From: Marchantia polymorpha subsp. ruderalis
Lineage: Eukaryota; Streptophyta; Marchantiopsida; Marchantiales; Marchantiaceae
Reading direction: 5' to 3'
NCBI GenBank assembly: GCA_037833965.1
Contig: AP031351.1
Coordinates: 2,740,501-2,804,500, forward strand
Length of the DNA: 64,000 bases
Within the stretch, counting starts at the first letter, position 1, and each line of letters starts with the position of its first letter. A program made the position numbers and the translations under genes. The notes under the pieces are model-generated. The model ran no database searches. It was not told where the DNA came from and saw only the letters and a program-made list of their open reading frames with translations. Of this stretch, positions 12,629 to 25,800 are shown piece after piece.

Positions 12629-13150
12629 TGTCTCTGCTCCGTGTCCGCCGTCGTCCGCTCGCCCAATCGAATCCTGCCCCTCCTAGTGCTCTCGATCCGT
12701 CTCGTCCCCGCAAGCCTGCTCGCCTTCCTCCGCAACTAATCTTGGATCGCTTCAATTACCTGCACAGACGGCTCTCGCACAGCCTCCGATCCGCAAGCCC
12801 GCGTGCCCCATTCCCACCATCGCCGTCCGCATGCCCTGCCTGCTCGTGCCGATTTCGCCCCGTCAATCGACTGCTCTGCTCTAAACCCGTCGCTGGCAAT
12901 CGCCCTCCCTCCGCCCTCCTCCTCCTCCTCCTCGAGCCTCCCTCCTCCACTTTGCTCGAGCCCAAAGCGAACCCCGACGATTCTTTCCTCCCTCGGGCCA
13001 ATTCGGCACCTCAGACGGGCCACCGGCTGCGGCCCGTCCTCTCTCGTCCGTCTACCTGCTGGTGACCGCCTCAGTTGGTCGATCCTCCCTGGCTCCGTTC
13101 TCTGGCTCTGTTCTTCCCGAACGAGCCGACCGGAGACTTGGAATTGACGG
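12629..13150. promoter_or_regulatory. GC/CT-rich 5' region of the YIP gene
   Basis: GC-rich, pyrimidine-rich stretch directly upstream of the YIP start codon. It has CCTCCTCCT-type runs at about 12908-12950 and overlapping open frames on both strands that resemble nothing known. Read as leader and proximal promoter. No TATA box stands out. Confidence 0.45.
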
Positions 13151-14440
13151 TCGATCTAGAGTTGGGAAGTAGGCACATTTTCAACGTAGAGTTCTCTCTC
13201 TTATTACGACACTCCAGAAAGTGCACTAATCACACCTTGACACTTGCAGCGGCAACGTTACTAAAATAATCACCGGAATCAACTCTGCAAACACAGATTT
13301 GACTCGATTTCGATCTAGTATCATATTTTGGAACATGTAATAACAACGCCTCATTCGATATCATCAATTTATTCAGAATTCTCTACATTTGTATTCACAT
13401 GTGAATTCAATCCCAACGAATAAGAATACTCAATAATATTCTTCAATCACACTTATATAATTTAAATCTTTTCAATTCATGAAAGAATTTCATATTTTTT
13501 TTGTTTACATAAAACCTCATTGAATTTAATATAACCATTTTGAGTCAGAATATGTCTTAAAAATTGAATTTTAATTTAATTATTCAATGTTGTTACTGCA
13601 ATAAAATATACACTTCAATCCATTATTTCAAAAATTTTCATTTATTCATGATAAAACATTGCAGCTTTGTAGTAGAGATTTACATGTTGCTTAGATTTCT
13701 TCAAATGAAATCATTTTTTTCTAATATTAAGTTTTTTAGCAGTAGAAACTATTATTTAAATTTAATTATATTTTCCATATTTTTTCAATTAAAAATTTCT
13801 AGTATTTGATATCTTTTTTAAGTTAGTATGACGCAAATATTCATCAACATTATAAAATTTCTGTGGCATATTTCATACAAATTACAATTCATCTGTAAAA
13901 AAATTTACCTTATAACATGCTATCTTATATTAATTAATGTGAAATTCTACATAAAACTTTTTGCTTTTGTGGCATATGTAACACCAAGCTTTTTGCCTTT
14001 AAAATAAGTATACTTGTCAAGTATATTATTTGTTCCACAAGATTAAGTTCTGCATATGATTGAAAACATTTTATATATTTATATAAATCCATAAAATTTA
14101 ATTTAATTATCATCACATACAAATTTAATTTTAGAAGTGGATTTAAACTAAGAAAATTGACAATTTTTTTGGAGTTATGGAATACTTAAAAAAAAATAGT
14201 AAACAACAAATTAAGTTTTTAGGTCATTTTGTGTATTATGAGCATCTCATACAATTTCTATAACGATAATAAATAATTATCATTTTTTAGAAATAATCAA
14301 TATTATTATGTTTAAATTATTTAATGAACTCAATTATTGCTTAATTTCAAATTTATTTTGAATTGTCAAAAAATTGAAAAACTTTATTTCAAGGTACCTT
14401 TCTTGACAAAAAATACTCCGCGTTATCCAATAATATGCAT
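13151..14440. other. AT-rich spacer, nothing recognised
   Basis: AT-rich DNA between the YIP promoter side and the hAT remnant. Only short low-complexity open frames occur. I see nothing else. Confidence 0.5.
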
Positions 14441-14645
14441 TGGATATCGATATTTAACCAAGGAGATCTCTCGAAGGCCCTACGGCTAGAGTTGAAGTCA
14501 CACATTAAGAGTCATGCCCCGGGGCGAGGGCACGAGGGCATGACTCAATCACATTAATGCATACGGGCATGCCTGTATGTATTAATTGAACATGTATTGG
14601 AGATTACGGCTCATAAGTGAATACATTTACTAACCGTGTTACGTG

Positions 14646-15008
14646 TCAACATTGAGATGGTTTTACGTGGCACTCTGTAAGAAAAAAAAGCGGTCTACCT
14701 TGAAGTGCTCGATAGGTTTTGCTTTTCATAATTTCAAGATTTGAGATTTCTTCAATTTCTTCACCTTGTTTTACCTTTGTTTCTTTGACGCGTTCAACTG
14801 CTTCGTGACTGCCGACAACGCGTTCTAGAATTCCAAGATTGCCGACTGTTACGTGACTGCCGACAACGCGTTCTAGAATTCCAAGATTGCCGATTGTTAC
14901 GTGACTGCCGACGGTTGTTGCGCGACTCAGTTGACTTATTTGCTTCGTTTTTTGTGTCAATGCTTTCCGAGCCAGCGAACGTGGAACTTTTTTAGACTTC
15001 ATGGCCAT
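14646..15008 (-). repeat. 48-bp tandem repeat kept open as a 120-codon frame
   Basis: A 48-base unit (TGCCGACAACGCGTTCTAGA...) is repeated twice plus a partial copy at about 14808-14925. On the minus strand it stays open from an ATG at 15008 and encodes repeats of GSHVTVGNLGILERVV, followed by a Lys/Glu-rich segment (VKETKVKQGEEIEE). I recognise no family. It sits in the 5' part of the hAT element and may be subterminal repeat DNA or captured sequence rather than a gene. Confidence 0.35.
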
Positions 15009-15339
15009 CCCCCTTCCTCCTCATCCTCTGACGTCATCAAATTTCATAACCTCTCTCTCTCACAGAGTGATTCTCCCCGCTTCAAGCATGAATGATCAAG
15101 ATCCATTATCGCATTCGACTACTACATGAGTTGACACAAAGTTTGCGACTCCTTCATGACATGCATACATTACTTATAACTTCGGCTCATTCAGGTGATG
15201 TGAATGCCGTATTCATATCGATTCATTGAAAAGGTTGAATTCGGTACTGTGGGGTGAAATATTTCATGTAATATTACCAAGCTCCTGTGTCCATGATGTT
15301 TGCTTTACCGCGTGACTCACTCCTAATTTGTGTTTTACA

Positions 15340-15848
15340 TATTGATTATGTAATGTGTGCATGTTAGATTGTGTGCTTTAGTGATTGACTCATATTCTGT
15401 GTTAATAATATTATGATTATTTAATGTGTGCATGTTCAGGTTTTGTGATTTAATGAATGAATGACTAGTATTTTGTGTTTAATATTTTTATTATGTAATA
15501 TGTGCATGTTTAGAATGTGTGCTTTAGTGCGTAATTGACTCTACTATTCTCTAATGTGTGCATGTTCAGATTGTGTGCTTTAGTGAATGAATAACTCATA
15601 TTATATGTTTAATATTTTGATTATCTAATGTGTGCATGTTCAGGTTGTATGCTTTAGTGAATGATTAGTATTCTGTGTTTAATATTTTAATTACATAATT
15701 TTTGCATGTTGAGTATGTGTGCTTTAGTGCCTGACTGATTCTATTATTCTCTAATGTGTGCATGTTCAAGTTGTGTATTTTAGTGCGTGATTGATTCTAC
15801 TATTCAGTGTTTAATACCTTTATGATCTAATATGTGCAGGTTTTTAAG
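15340..15848. repeat. Irregular minisatellite with TAATGTGTGCATGTT core
   Basis: Eight spaced copies of a TAATGTGTGCATGTT-like core followed by a CTTTAGTG-like box, starting near 15352, 15423, 15498, 15553, 15627, 15697, 15753 and 15829. Most gaps are 70-76 bases and two are about 55. The last copy ends in TGTGCAGG just before the first transposase ATG at 15849, so the array may be an intron of the hAT element. Confidence 0.75.
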
Positions 15849-18189
15849 ATGTCGATGGATTCATTTTCACTTAATCAATCTGATAATCTAGAACCGGAAA
15901 CTGAGAATGTAATTATGGATTCACAACTAACCTCAATATAGAGAACAAAAATACCACGTGGATGGACAAAATCTGATGAGATTATAAATCCAAGATGACA
16001 TTGTTTTTATCGTTATTTTGAGAAATATAGTGGGAATCGATATCGTGCAAAGTATGTACATTGTGGAGAGATGCTTGATGGTAAACTTGATAAATTAGAG
16101 TTTCATATACTACATTGTTGTACTTTGGATTTTGTAAGCAGAGTTGAAAATATGCGCAATGTAGAATAATTTTCAAAGAGAAAATGTATTTCGACACATA
16201 CTTTAATTAGATTTCAATTAGGTTTTGAGTAAGAGCAAATGATTTCTTCATGACATTACCAACAACAATTGCCTAAATACTTGAGGTTTGTCAATTTTCT
16301 CGTGACTTCCAACAATGCTTTCAATCTATGTTGCAACATAGAGCTGGAGATGTTTATTGGGATCAATTCCAACTACACTCTTCTTTCTAGAAGGATGAAA
16401 TCAAATAGATTGTTACAAAAATGTTACAGTGAGTGTCTATTGAAGTTAGGAGAAGAGTTGAAAAATGCCAACGATGTGAAAATAACTATGGAAGTATAGG
16501 AAGATTTGTCCAACAATTTGATTTATGTTGTGATGATTATCACAAGTGTAAAACAATGGATCTTAGACATTGTGCTTTTCACAATATGTCCTACAGCAAA
16601 TGCATTGTAACAACAATTGATAATGTCAATCAACAAAAGCCTTTTTCCATTGACATCAATTGATGCCTTTGTGTCTGATAGCCTAACTACTATGATAAGA
16701 TTAAGAAACAATATAGCAAGTTCAAATTTAAATATTGTTTCCTTGCAATGTGCTATTCATCATTTGAATCTTATCACAAAAGATGTGTTATCTCATAATA
16801 CCATGAAGCAAGTCTTCAAAAACAATTGCAAGTTGATTAATTTTTTTACAAGTTCTCACTATTGGACTATGCATCTCAAGACTTGGGATGGAGAGAAGAA
16901 TATTAGTAAATTTTTGTCTAGTTTTTGCAAAACATTATGGTATTCTGCCAAACTTGTATATCTTGGTGTTGCATACTATCATAAAATATTTCAACATTGT
17001 GTTGAAAAATCAAAACTAGCTAATGAGTCTCCCATCAATAAAGATATTTTCAAATTGATGGAGTATGATTATCATTATGTAATTAACAAGAAAATTTGTA
17101 AACTTATTAAGTTCATAGCTGATAGTATAGCTAGTCTTGAGCAGAGTTCAACCACATTAGATTATATTTTTGAATAATTCATCAAATTATACATAGTTGT
17201 AAAAGATACTGTCGTTACTTAGAACTGAAACAATTTCAAAGCTCACATGATCAAGATTATTTCAAAAAAAGAGCTTCTGAATTTGATCATCAGATGTATT
17301 TTGTAGTTCTTTTTTTGAATCCTCAATATCAATCGGTCGCCATCTCCATGTTGAATACATACAATAACATTCAAAAAGATATTGTAAATCTTGCAAAATG
17401 ATGAAGATTCATTGAGACGAATACAATATCACTTCTGGCGAATTTGAACGAGTTCATCAATTAAAGTGGAGCTTTTACAAAAAATCAAAATAAAGGCTAT
17501 GCAATGAATTTTTTGCAATTACTTGTTGGTGCAGAAGCTTTGTGTCTTTGCAATGAAATTTTTTTCTATTGCTCCTTATAATGCGGCAGTGGAAAGATTG
17601 TTTTCTCAGCTCTCATTATCAAAGATAAAAATTCGCAATCGCATGTTAGTTGAACGTATGAAGATGCTTGCCATTGTTAGATCAAGTTTTAAGTTACATT
17701 CAAAACTGCATTCAAAATCTTCTTCATCGTTAACACTAGAGCAAAAGATTTCATTAGATATAGCACTTGAAGAAGATGTAGATCTCAATATGATACCGAC
17801 CGATGAATTGAATTTGGAAGATCTAGATTTTACTTGCAAGGATGATGATGATTTTCATCAAAATTTTGGTATGTATTTTGATTTTGTTAGATTTAGACAA
17901 GAATCATTTTTACATTGAAACTAAACAACAATGGAGACTGAGACAAGAATGATAGATGAGGAAGATTGGAATATAAACGACTTATTATCTTGAAAATATA
18001 AAAAAATGATTTTATATAAATTCAAGTTTTTATTTGTGTAGAACTACTTGAGGAATGTATGTATATACATTCATAAATACATACGGGCATGACTTTAGAG
18101 TTTGAAAGTCACAATGAGCATGCCTCACGAAACATCTTTGTGCCTCCAATCCCACCTACGGTACACGTTAATGCATGTTACAAACGAAG

Positions 18190-19816
18190 TTATTGTAAAT
18201 ATATAGTTGGCGTCCTAAAGTGTGGGGATGGACTGGACTCTAGGACGGCTTTGGTTAAACCTCTAGCAAAGATGATGACAAAGACAAATGTAGTGCTAAG
18301 TAATACCCGTTCGGGTTTTTCTATGTTGTCCAAGATAGAGAGTGCACATGCATTTTCAACTTCGTAGTAGATAGCCAGATCCAGAATCTGCGTTGTAAGA
18401 ACCCAACATAGAAGCCAATAAAGTGACAATTTTGCTGTAAAGAGAGCGATGGAAGGTCTCATCCCTAGCTAGATAGATAGTTTCTGATTTCTATGAAAGG
18501 ATATGCATAGCTCGGTTACGGCTCTAGCGCTTGTAGAGCCCGTATAAAATATTGCCTCCACTTTTCCAGAAGACGTTTAACTTAACAATAGTCCAGCTAT
18601 CGGAGCGTTAAAAAAACAATCGGAGTCAGATCTGCAACGAATGAGACAATTCACTGAGTATTGCATGTGTGTATCACTCACTAGACCGAGGTATTTCGGT
18701 CAACAGAAGAAGTTCAATGTAGAAAGAAATCAGACATCTCTAATGGATGGCTTCGCCAGCGGCGTGTAACAGAAGAATTATTGATGTCAATCAATGTACA
18801 GATAGCTTGGGAAAAAAACGTTGTATCTGAATAGAAAACTTCAGCGGATTCTCTCGGTTCTCGAGCAATTTTCTGATCCATTGATTTCGAGTGTGCAAAT
18901 ATTGTCTGCTCATATCCAAGTTTTCAACAATGGAGCATCGAAAAGGTCTTGACCTGCTTTTGCGTTAGGCAGCAAATGGACCTCTATGCGTGACCTCGCT
19001 CACGCTCTCTCGAAACACTCGCGATAACCAGTCAAAAACTGATCTGCGCCAGTTAGAATTTTTTCCCTATGCACCTAAGACCTCGATTCCTATTAGACCA
19101 TGGGTGACAGTGTAGCGTGGGTGGGGTCGATAGGATTAAATTTTACTTGTTGGGTCCCAGTGAGCATGTTGCGTTAATAGGGTCCCATCAATTAATCTTT
19201 TCTCAAGAACGATGACATAATGTTTGTATAAAGTTGAAGATAATATTCAAGGAGTGATAAAATATGGTTAATTCGTTATTTCAATGAAATTATATTCGAG
19301 TTTTTTGATTTTGATACAAGTGAATAATTATAACAATTATCTCTTAATGAATTTTAAATAAAGATCTCATTGTAAAGAATTGTCAAATAAACCTGGCCCT
19401 TTCCTAAAACTAATAAAAGTGTGAGTTTGAAAATTGAACCATAACATTTTGAGGTTGGGCGAGGCTTTAGATATAAAACGAAAGCCCTATTGTTGGCACA
19501 CGGAAGTCAGAAATAAGTGAGAATTTAGATAAATCCCCTCTTGTTAAGAAACGAAGTAAACTTCAGAAGTATCTCGAGGATGCATTCAGAATTACAATTT
19601 CCGGACATGTTGGAACATGTTAGATCAAAACCCTATAACCTCAGCATCCCTAAGATTACCTCTAGTTGAGTAAAGAGTTCTCCCTGACTAAACCATCTAT
19701 TTTAAAAGGTGTGAAACCCGAACAATGAAGTCAGCAGTGCTCGCCAAGAGCTGTCTACTCGAAGTAAGAAATTTAGGCAGATAGAGATTCTCTGTCACAA
19801 ACGAGAAAGTTATACC
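18190..19816. other. Spacer between the hAT remnant and the 3' end of TOP3A
   Basis: Moderate-GC DNA. A minus-strand frame at 18190-18462 has a hydrophobic stretch but resembles no family. The second arm of the inverted repeat pair lies at 19122-19205. No other feature is recognised. Confidence 0.45.
19122..19205 (-). repeat. Right copy of the inverted repeat pair
   Basis: Read on the minus strand this begins TGAGAAAA at 19205 and ends GACCCC at 19123. It contains GGGACCC twice and ACCCAACAA at the same spacing as the copy at 9688-9771. The blocks between are diverged, so the repeat is old. Confidence 0.5.
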
Positions 19817-22800
19817 TCAGTTCCTTGAAGGGCATGTATTAGACCAGTGTGAGGAATCTCCACATATATAACAACTTCCTCTTTCCGAGTTTGTACTCCC
19901 TTGGTTTGCCCTCCCTGAGGACTGACCTCTTCTACCTCTGCTACTGGTTTGGCTGGTGCGATTAGTGGTACTGATCGTGGTTCTCCCACGTCCTCTGCTG
20001 CCATTAGCTCGTGACACACCTTGCCCGCTTTGGGCTCTAGTATTCGTCGAACCGCTGAAAGAATTACTCCTACGCGTGACAGTGGATTGTGGAACCCTTC
20101 CGGAATTTTGACCAGCATCTTCCCACCTGTTCATACGTTGAAAGCTTGAGTTGAATGACGCCGCAAGAAATAGTGTGCCGAAGTTTCAAAGTCTAAACTG
20201 CTGGCTTCTCACTCGTTGAACGAATTCCATAACACCCTTCAGAAAAGCTTGGGAGAAAACACTTACAAGAAAAAACCACAGGTTCGTGAAGGGCATCCGT
20301 AGAACTGGCGGCCACGGTTAGCCTCAGTATTAGCTGTCAGCAATACACACTGTTCGTTGCAACTGCACCGTATATCTTCGTTCGAACCTGTCAAACAAAC
20401 ACACAACGACAAGTGATGTTTAGAACTTTCTGCTGGTTGTCCTCTTTTTTTTTTTTATATATACACGAGGAATACAGAACCTATCTCACGAATGCAGAAG
20501 CTGAGCTTGGCACCATCTTAGTTGCAAACCTGCCGCTGTGCTCCCACTCTGACGACGGCCGCTACCTTGACCCTGTCCCCGGGGACAATCAGTGGAGTAA
20601 TGCCCAAGCTGCCCACAATTAGAGCACGCACGTCCACTACTTCCCTCAGTTGAATAGTTCGTGGCGTTTCCTTGCCCTGTTCTTCGGTTAGTTACAGACG
20701 AATTCGATCCACCACTTCTAATCCCTCCTGAAGCAGGTGCAAACCTTGGTTACTGTACAGTTCTTGACTCTTGAGCATCATAAACTTGAACAAGATTGTA
20801 CTGAATAATTTGTGCGAGTGGCTGTGGCCTGATGACCATAGACAATGCCCTCTAGCAGCGCGGTAGTTCTTAGCGAAAAAAGAGAACTGAGAGACAACGG
20901 TATTGAAGTAGTCTTCCAAAACGAGAGAGAACGATTTAAGAAAAAATAAAAAATCTCTGTTGTAGTGGAATAATTCCACATGGGTGAGATTAGTTCCAAA
21001 GTAGCAACGATAAAACTATTTTTATTCCACATGATGGACTCCACCAGCAGAGCAAGATTAAAGACCAGTTTCATTATCATTTTAACAAAACGACTCAACC
21101 CTCCAGGTTTCATGAGGCATCGGGTGTACAATCATCTATGCTGATAGAGATGGCAACCACAAATGGTTAAATGCAATTCTTTGTGAACAACGCATTTTGA
21201 GTGCTCTACAGTCTGGTCCAAGTACCCAGACGAGCACACTACCCAATTTGTGTACTGAATCTGCCTGCATGCGGCAGGGTGACCAAACCAGGCCCGAACC
21301 TTTCGAACATCAGCACATCCTGCCTAAGTGAACATTCCAAGCACTAGGCTGCAGAGCAAGTCCCATGAAACAAGCAATACAAGAAAGAGAGAGCTCCGAC
21401 TGAATTCACTGGAGGCCTTACCTATGTAGAAATCAGGTCAAAGAAACCAGACGAGACAGATACCAGTCAGGGAGCAGACATTATCAAGCCAAGAAAGGAC
21501 CCTATTTGCGCTATGGTCACCCTCCGAAGGACTTTGTCTTCATGGCCAACCATAAGTACACTCGAGTACCTTTTAGATTTGGTGTACAAAAACATCACCC
21601 TGACAAAACAGAATAAATCGTCACTACAAACTGCTAAGCTGGTTTCATCGACGTTAATGAGTAGGGTATGACGGCAAGAATCAGACTTACCAGCTGAAGG
21701 CCGAGAGCCTGTTCCACACATCTCAATAATTTCTTTCAAGATGTCATCACACCCGCCTACACAACCTGCAAGTGATGGGTCGAGCTCAGTCTATCAAAGT
21801 ACAAGCTTCAAAAAAACGTGATCTTGTAGAAGTAATGATCAGCCACATGGGAACGTCACACATTTAATGTTTAACACATTTCCTCTCCTTTCGACAGCGA
21901 AAGATTCCATGTATCGGTAAATGCAAGACTTGTACAACAAAAAGGAAAAGGCGAAGACAGAAATGAGGCTCTTTTCTGTAAACTTCTAACTGGAACACGG
22001 TGCTGTTTACTTCACCAAAGGTTATGGCAGAGCTGTTTGTAAGAACCTGTGTAATCCGTACTGTACTGCGGGGGGATTTCGGCCCTCCTGAATTTGAATC
22101 TGATTTTGAAAACTTGACCTGGACAAGCATTTTGGATCCAGGTTAGACAAATCTGGCTGAAAAAATGCAAGACAATTTCCTCTTTAACAATACTCAGAAA
22201 TATTATTAATTTAGGAAAATATACAGCGTTTGCAAAACAGTTGTTGATGAGACAACTGGTTTGCAAAACCAGTTATCTCATCCACTACGAAGCAGTCGTA
22301 GTGGATGAGTCGTAGCGGATGATGATAACTGAGATACCTTCTGTTGCAAATTCTTTATATTCACCAAACATGCAGTGAACGCTATGCTTATGGGTTTTCT
22401 TCCATTTGAAGGCGACATCAAAGAAATAGTTCGTTGGAAGCACGACCCTTATAACGCGATACGGACGGCAACGGACCGTCACAAGTATCGGCACTTATAG
22501 TGCAATCAGTTGAATAAGAGACAGCCCTCGAGGCGTCAGCTAGATAACTTGGAAGCTCAGGTCGTAGAACAATAGGTTTTGAACCTAAAGGTCGCAAGTT
22601 CAAGTCCTGCTGTACCCAAGCTTTGAATTTAGTTATTCTGGCGGTACGAATACACGTCCAAACTAGATCTTAGTATCATCCGGTGGAGAGGATCATATAT
22701 CACGAGCCATTACGCTAAGCCTAACGGTAAACCGCTTGCTCAGATGAATTACTTGAACAAGTCGACATTCATTACATTATAACTGACATAACAGTCATTT

Positions 22801-25800
22801 TTAGGCTCTGCATGCACATCTTTTATAGAAGTCGAACATAGAACATATTGTGTCACATGGAAGTCAGTTGGCAAACAAATTCAATATATTACGCAAAAAC
22901 TGCGGCTTGCTTCTAAAGCCTTTAGGGAGAATGAACCTAAAGCAAGCCGTACTACAGGGAACTGAATTACACCAAAACCCTGATTGGTTTCAGCATACTA
23001 CACGCATACCTGCAGCCTGGAGCCACAAGAAAACTTGAGCAGCCGGGTTTACAATGACTGTACCTGGCCCACAAACCTCGCAAGCTTGACTTTGTACAGA
23101 TGCCTCTGAAATGGCATTTGGGAGCCAAACAACATCTCTGCACTGAAATAAAAAAGACCATACTTAAAGGTCAGATACTGGCTTCTCTCTATCGCTGGAA
23201 TAAGTTCGTAGCTGAATACGCAGTTGCTTCATATGTGCTGCTCAAAGGACTGCCTTCATTTACATTGTCAAAGTACATGATGTAAATATGCTATGAACCT
23301 ACGAATGCGTATGAGCCTTCAAGATTAGATCGACCACACAATCAATTAGTTGCCGGTTACCCTTGAAGCCGACTGTGCAAATCTTGATTGAAGTCAAAGT
23401 ACTTGTCAGCATTATCTCATTGAAATAAGTGAAAAATTCTTCATCATGACACATGCACGGCAACGTCTTGGGATTGAGGGTTCTTACTAGGGGATATCCT
23501 GAGCAGCTCACGAAATAGTTGCCATCCTGCGACCAAATTCCAAAAATACATTCATTACAAAAGACCGAATATCCACCTGCGAATAAGCTCAACTTGCAGG
23601 AGGATTCCTATCACGCAGGTGAAGAGAGATCTTACCTGTCTCTTCTTCAAAAGCATATTGGACTGTTGACATGTAGGGCAACAGCGAACAAATTCTCCAA
23701 TTGCTTCGCCTCCTTGTGTCCTTCCTCCTTGAGCTCTGGTGAACAGATCACTTATCAGAAATCAAAGCGGATCACTATCTATACCTTCAGTGATCACCTA
23801 TCTACAAGATACATCTTTTAATCTACACAGTTTTGATCAAGTATCTAGGTATTCAAGAAAATGTACCACTTGCCACAACATCTCATACTTGGGCTGACCT
23901 GGGAATCTCGAAACAGGTTAGAGGATATAAACATGGGCACCCCTCTCTCATACCCTGACTAGAGGAAAATTAAGAGATGAAAGAAGAAAATCGGATCAAA
24001 GCAAGAAACAACACAACATCGAATGACAAAACAATCTGAAACGGAAGAGCTAGATTGCAGCTCAGAAAACCGAATAGCTAACCTTTCAAAAAAGAGCTCC
24101 ATGGCTTCACAAAGTTTCTCTTTCTTTTGTCTTGCCTGTAAACCCGAGGAGAAGCTTTTGGGGTAAGAAAGAAAGTTGCAGTTTGCCGTATTGCTACATG
24201 ATAGCTATCTTACTAAGCACTGAACTCTTCACCATACCGTTTTGGTGCTTTCTCCATGAGAAGGATTGTGAGTTGTATTCAGGAAAAACCAAACATAAGG
24301 AGTTGAAATAGTTAATAGACCAATAGTGAAAGCAGTTGCGGAGAATTCGAACTAACAGGCTTTGTGGCTGATTGGACAACACAAACTCTTCTCGAACACT
24401 GATAATAAAGTCTAAATCTTTATGAAGGACCCTACAGCAGTTACCTAGTATCTCAGGTTACTGATTTTCAGATAAAGACAGAGACAATATGCGCTTAGAG
24501 GCAGCAATGTACATATCGCCTGTCCAGATATAGATAGCAAAAAAAATGCAGGCCAATAAGATACGATCTACTTGTATTGATCTTTGGAGAGTCAAGATCA
24601 TAGAAAAAAAAATGATTGAAATATGGAGTCCACATAGATTCAAAGAACATGGTATCAGGGTGCAGATGAGTCACCGTGAAGCAACAGGGGCGAGTGCATT
24701 CAATGCTGATAGTAGTTCCAAGGATATTAAAACATTAGATGAGCAGAAGAATTACATCGAGAAAGCAGTCTTGCATCTGCTGCAGACATGAGGCCAACAC
24801 CACATCCTTGCTTTTCGTCCCTTCGCTCACAGCTTTCATATCATTCTCCATCATTGCTCGCAAATAAGGCTTCCACAATTCATACCTGTACATAAGAACT
24901 CAAGAAAGCTATAGACTTTACGCAGAGTTGCACGCTAACGCTAATACGCTATCGCAGATTGTAGGCATCAGGAGCCAACTACTTCACATGGATCTTTTCC
25001 TTCGTCCCTTCTATGTTTGCCTAAAACAACTTGACCAATAGCCAAGCTGTAATCTAAATTAAACCAAGTCGAAAAATGCAAGCTCCCTTACCCCATTGAA
25101 TCGTAACCCATGACCAAAGCTTCACCCTGCAGATACGAAGGGCAAACTGCTCAGCTGAGCTTCTAAACAGCGGCCATTTTGACATGATCCCAGCGTAAGA
25201 CAATAATGTGTTTGAGTGACCATCTGCAATGACGAGTTGTACTGATTGCTTACAAGGTTTGTTGGAGAAAATCGCGTATTGGCGTCTTTTGTAGCATAGC
25301 GACGATCCAGAATCTTCTTAATGTGATCGTGCATTGTAGCATCTGTACCAATTCCAGCCTGTGGTACCAATAGTTGCAGCAAGTTCTAAGTACAAGTCGA
25401 CTTAGCACTTTACATCTGCAACTGTATTCCATAAACATTTCACTGACGTGCCTAAGCCTTCACGAAAATGGTGTAGAATACATAGGCAAACTGAACAGTC
25501 TGGCCGATAAAGAAGAGAAACCGACAAATAGAGAGAAGTAGACGCCTTAATCTTGAAAATTTCCCTGACAGATGGGCATCCGTACGCAACGAAACTTCAG
25601 CATGAACTTCTGAAACTCTTGAATGATATTACAAGCTTAATTTCTCCTTAAGCTTGGGGACTCAACCTTATCCATTAGGCTGATCAAGTCAGCTTCACTC
25701 AGTAGTGGAGGAGGCATGGTCATTCCCGAATCGAGAGTTAAGCTGTCCGGAACGAACTGCCACATGTTCAAGACTCAAGGTCAGTCGATGCTAAGTGCTC

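Larger units (their letters stand above)
14450..18130 (+). mobile_element. Decayed hAT-superfamily DNA transposon
   Basis: Several blocks in plus-strand order fit a hAT transposase. Around 15849-16150 there is a BED-finger-like stretch (CFYRYFEKYSGNRYRAKY, VHCGE). At 16280-16500 FVNFLVTSNNAFNL and NYTLLSRR appear. Then come a Cys/His-containing stretch (CAIHHLNLITKDVL, about 16755-16790), LKTWDGEKNISKFL, and at 17523-17918 the C-terminal dimerisation block with FFSIAPYNAAVERLFS and IKIRNRMLVERMKM. Many stops and frame changes show that it is dead. CATACGGGCATG occurs at 14560-14571 and again at 18080-18091, and related GGGCATGACT boxes lie at both ends, so I take these as near the element's ends. 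Exact ends and an 8-bp duplication were not resolved. Confidence 0.82.

Noticed and set aside
12616-13065. A 149-codon plus-strand frame upstream of the YIP gene
   Set aside because: Pro/Ser/Arg-rich low-complexity translation in GC-rich leader DNA, antisense to the start of a solid gene, with no known motif.
18190-18462. A hydrophobic 90-codon minus-strand frame as a small membrane protein
   Set aside because: No family resemblance, no neighbouring exons, and it lies next to the hAT ends.
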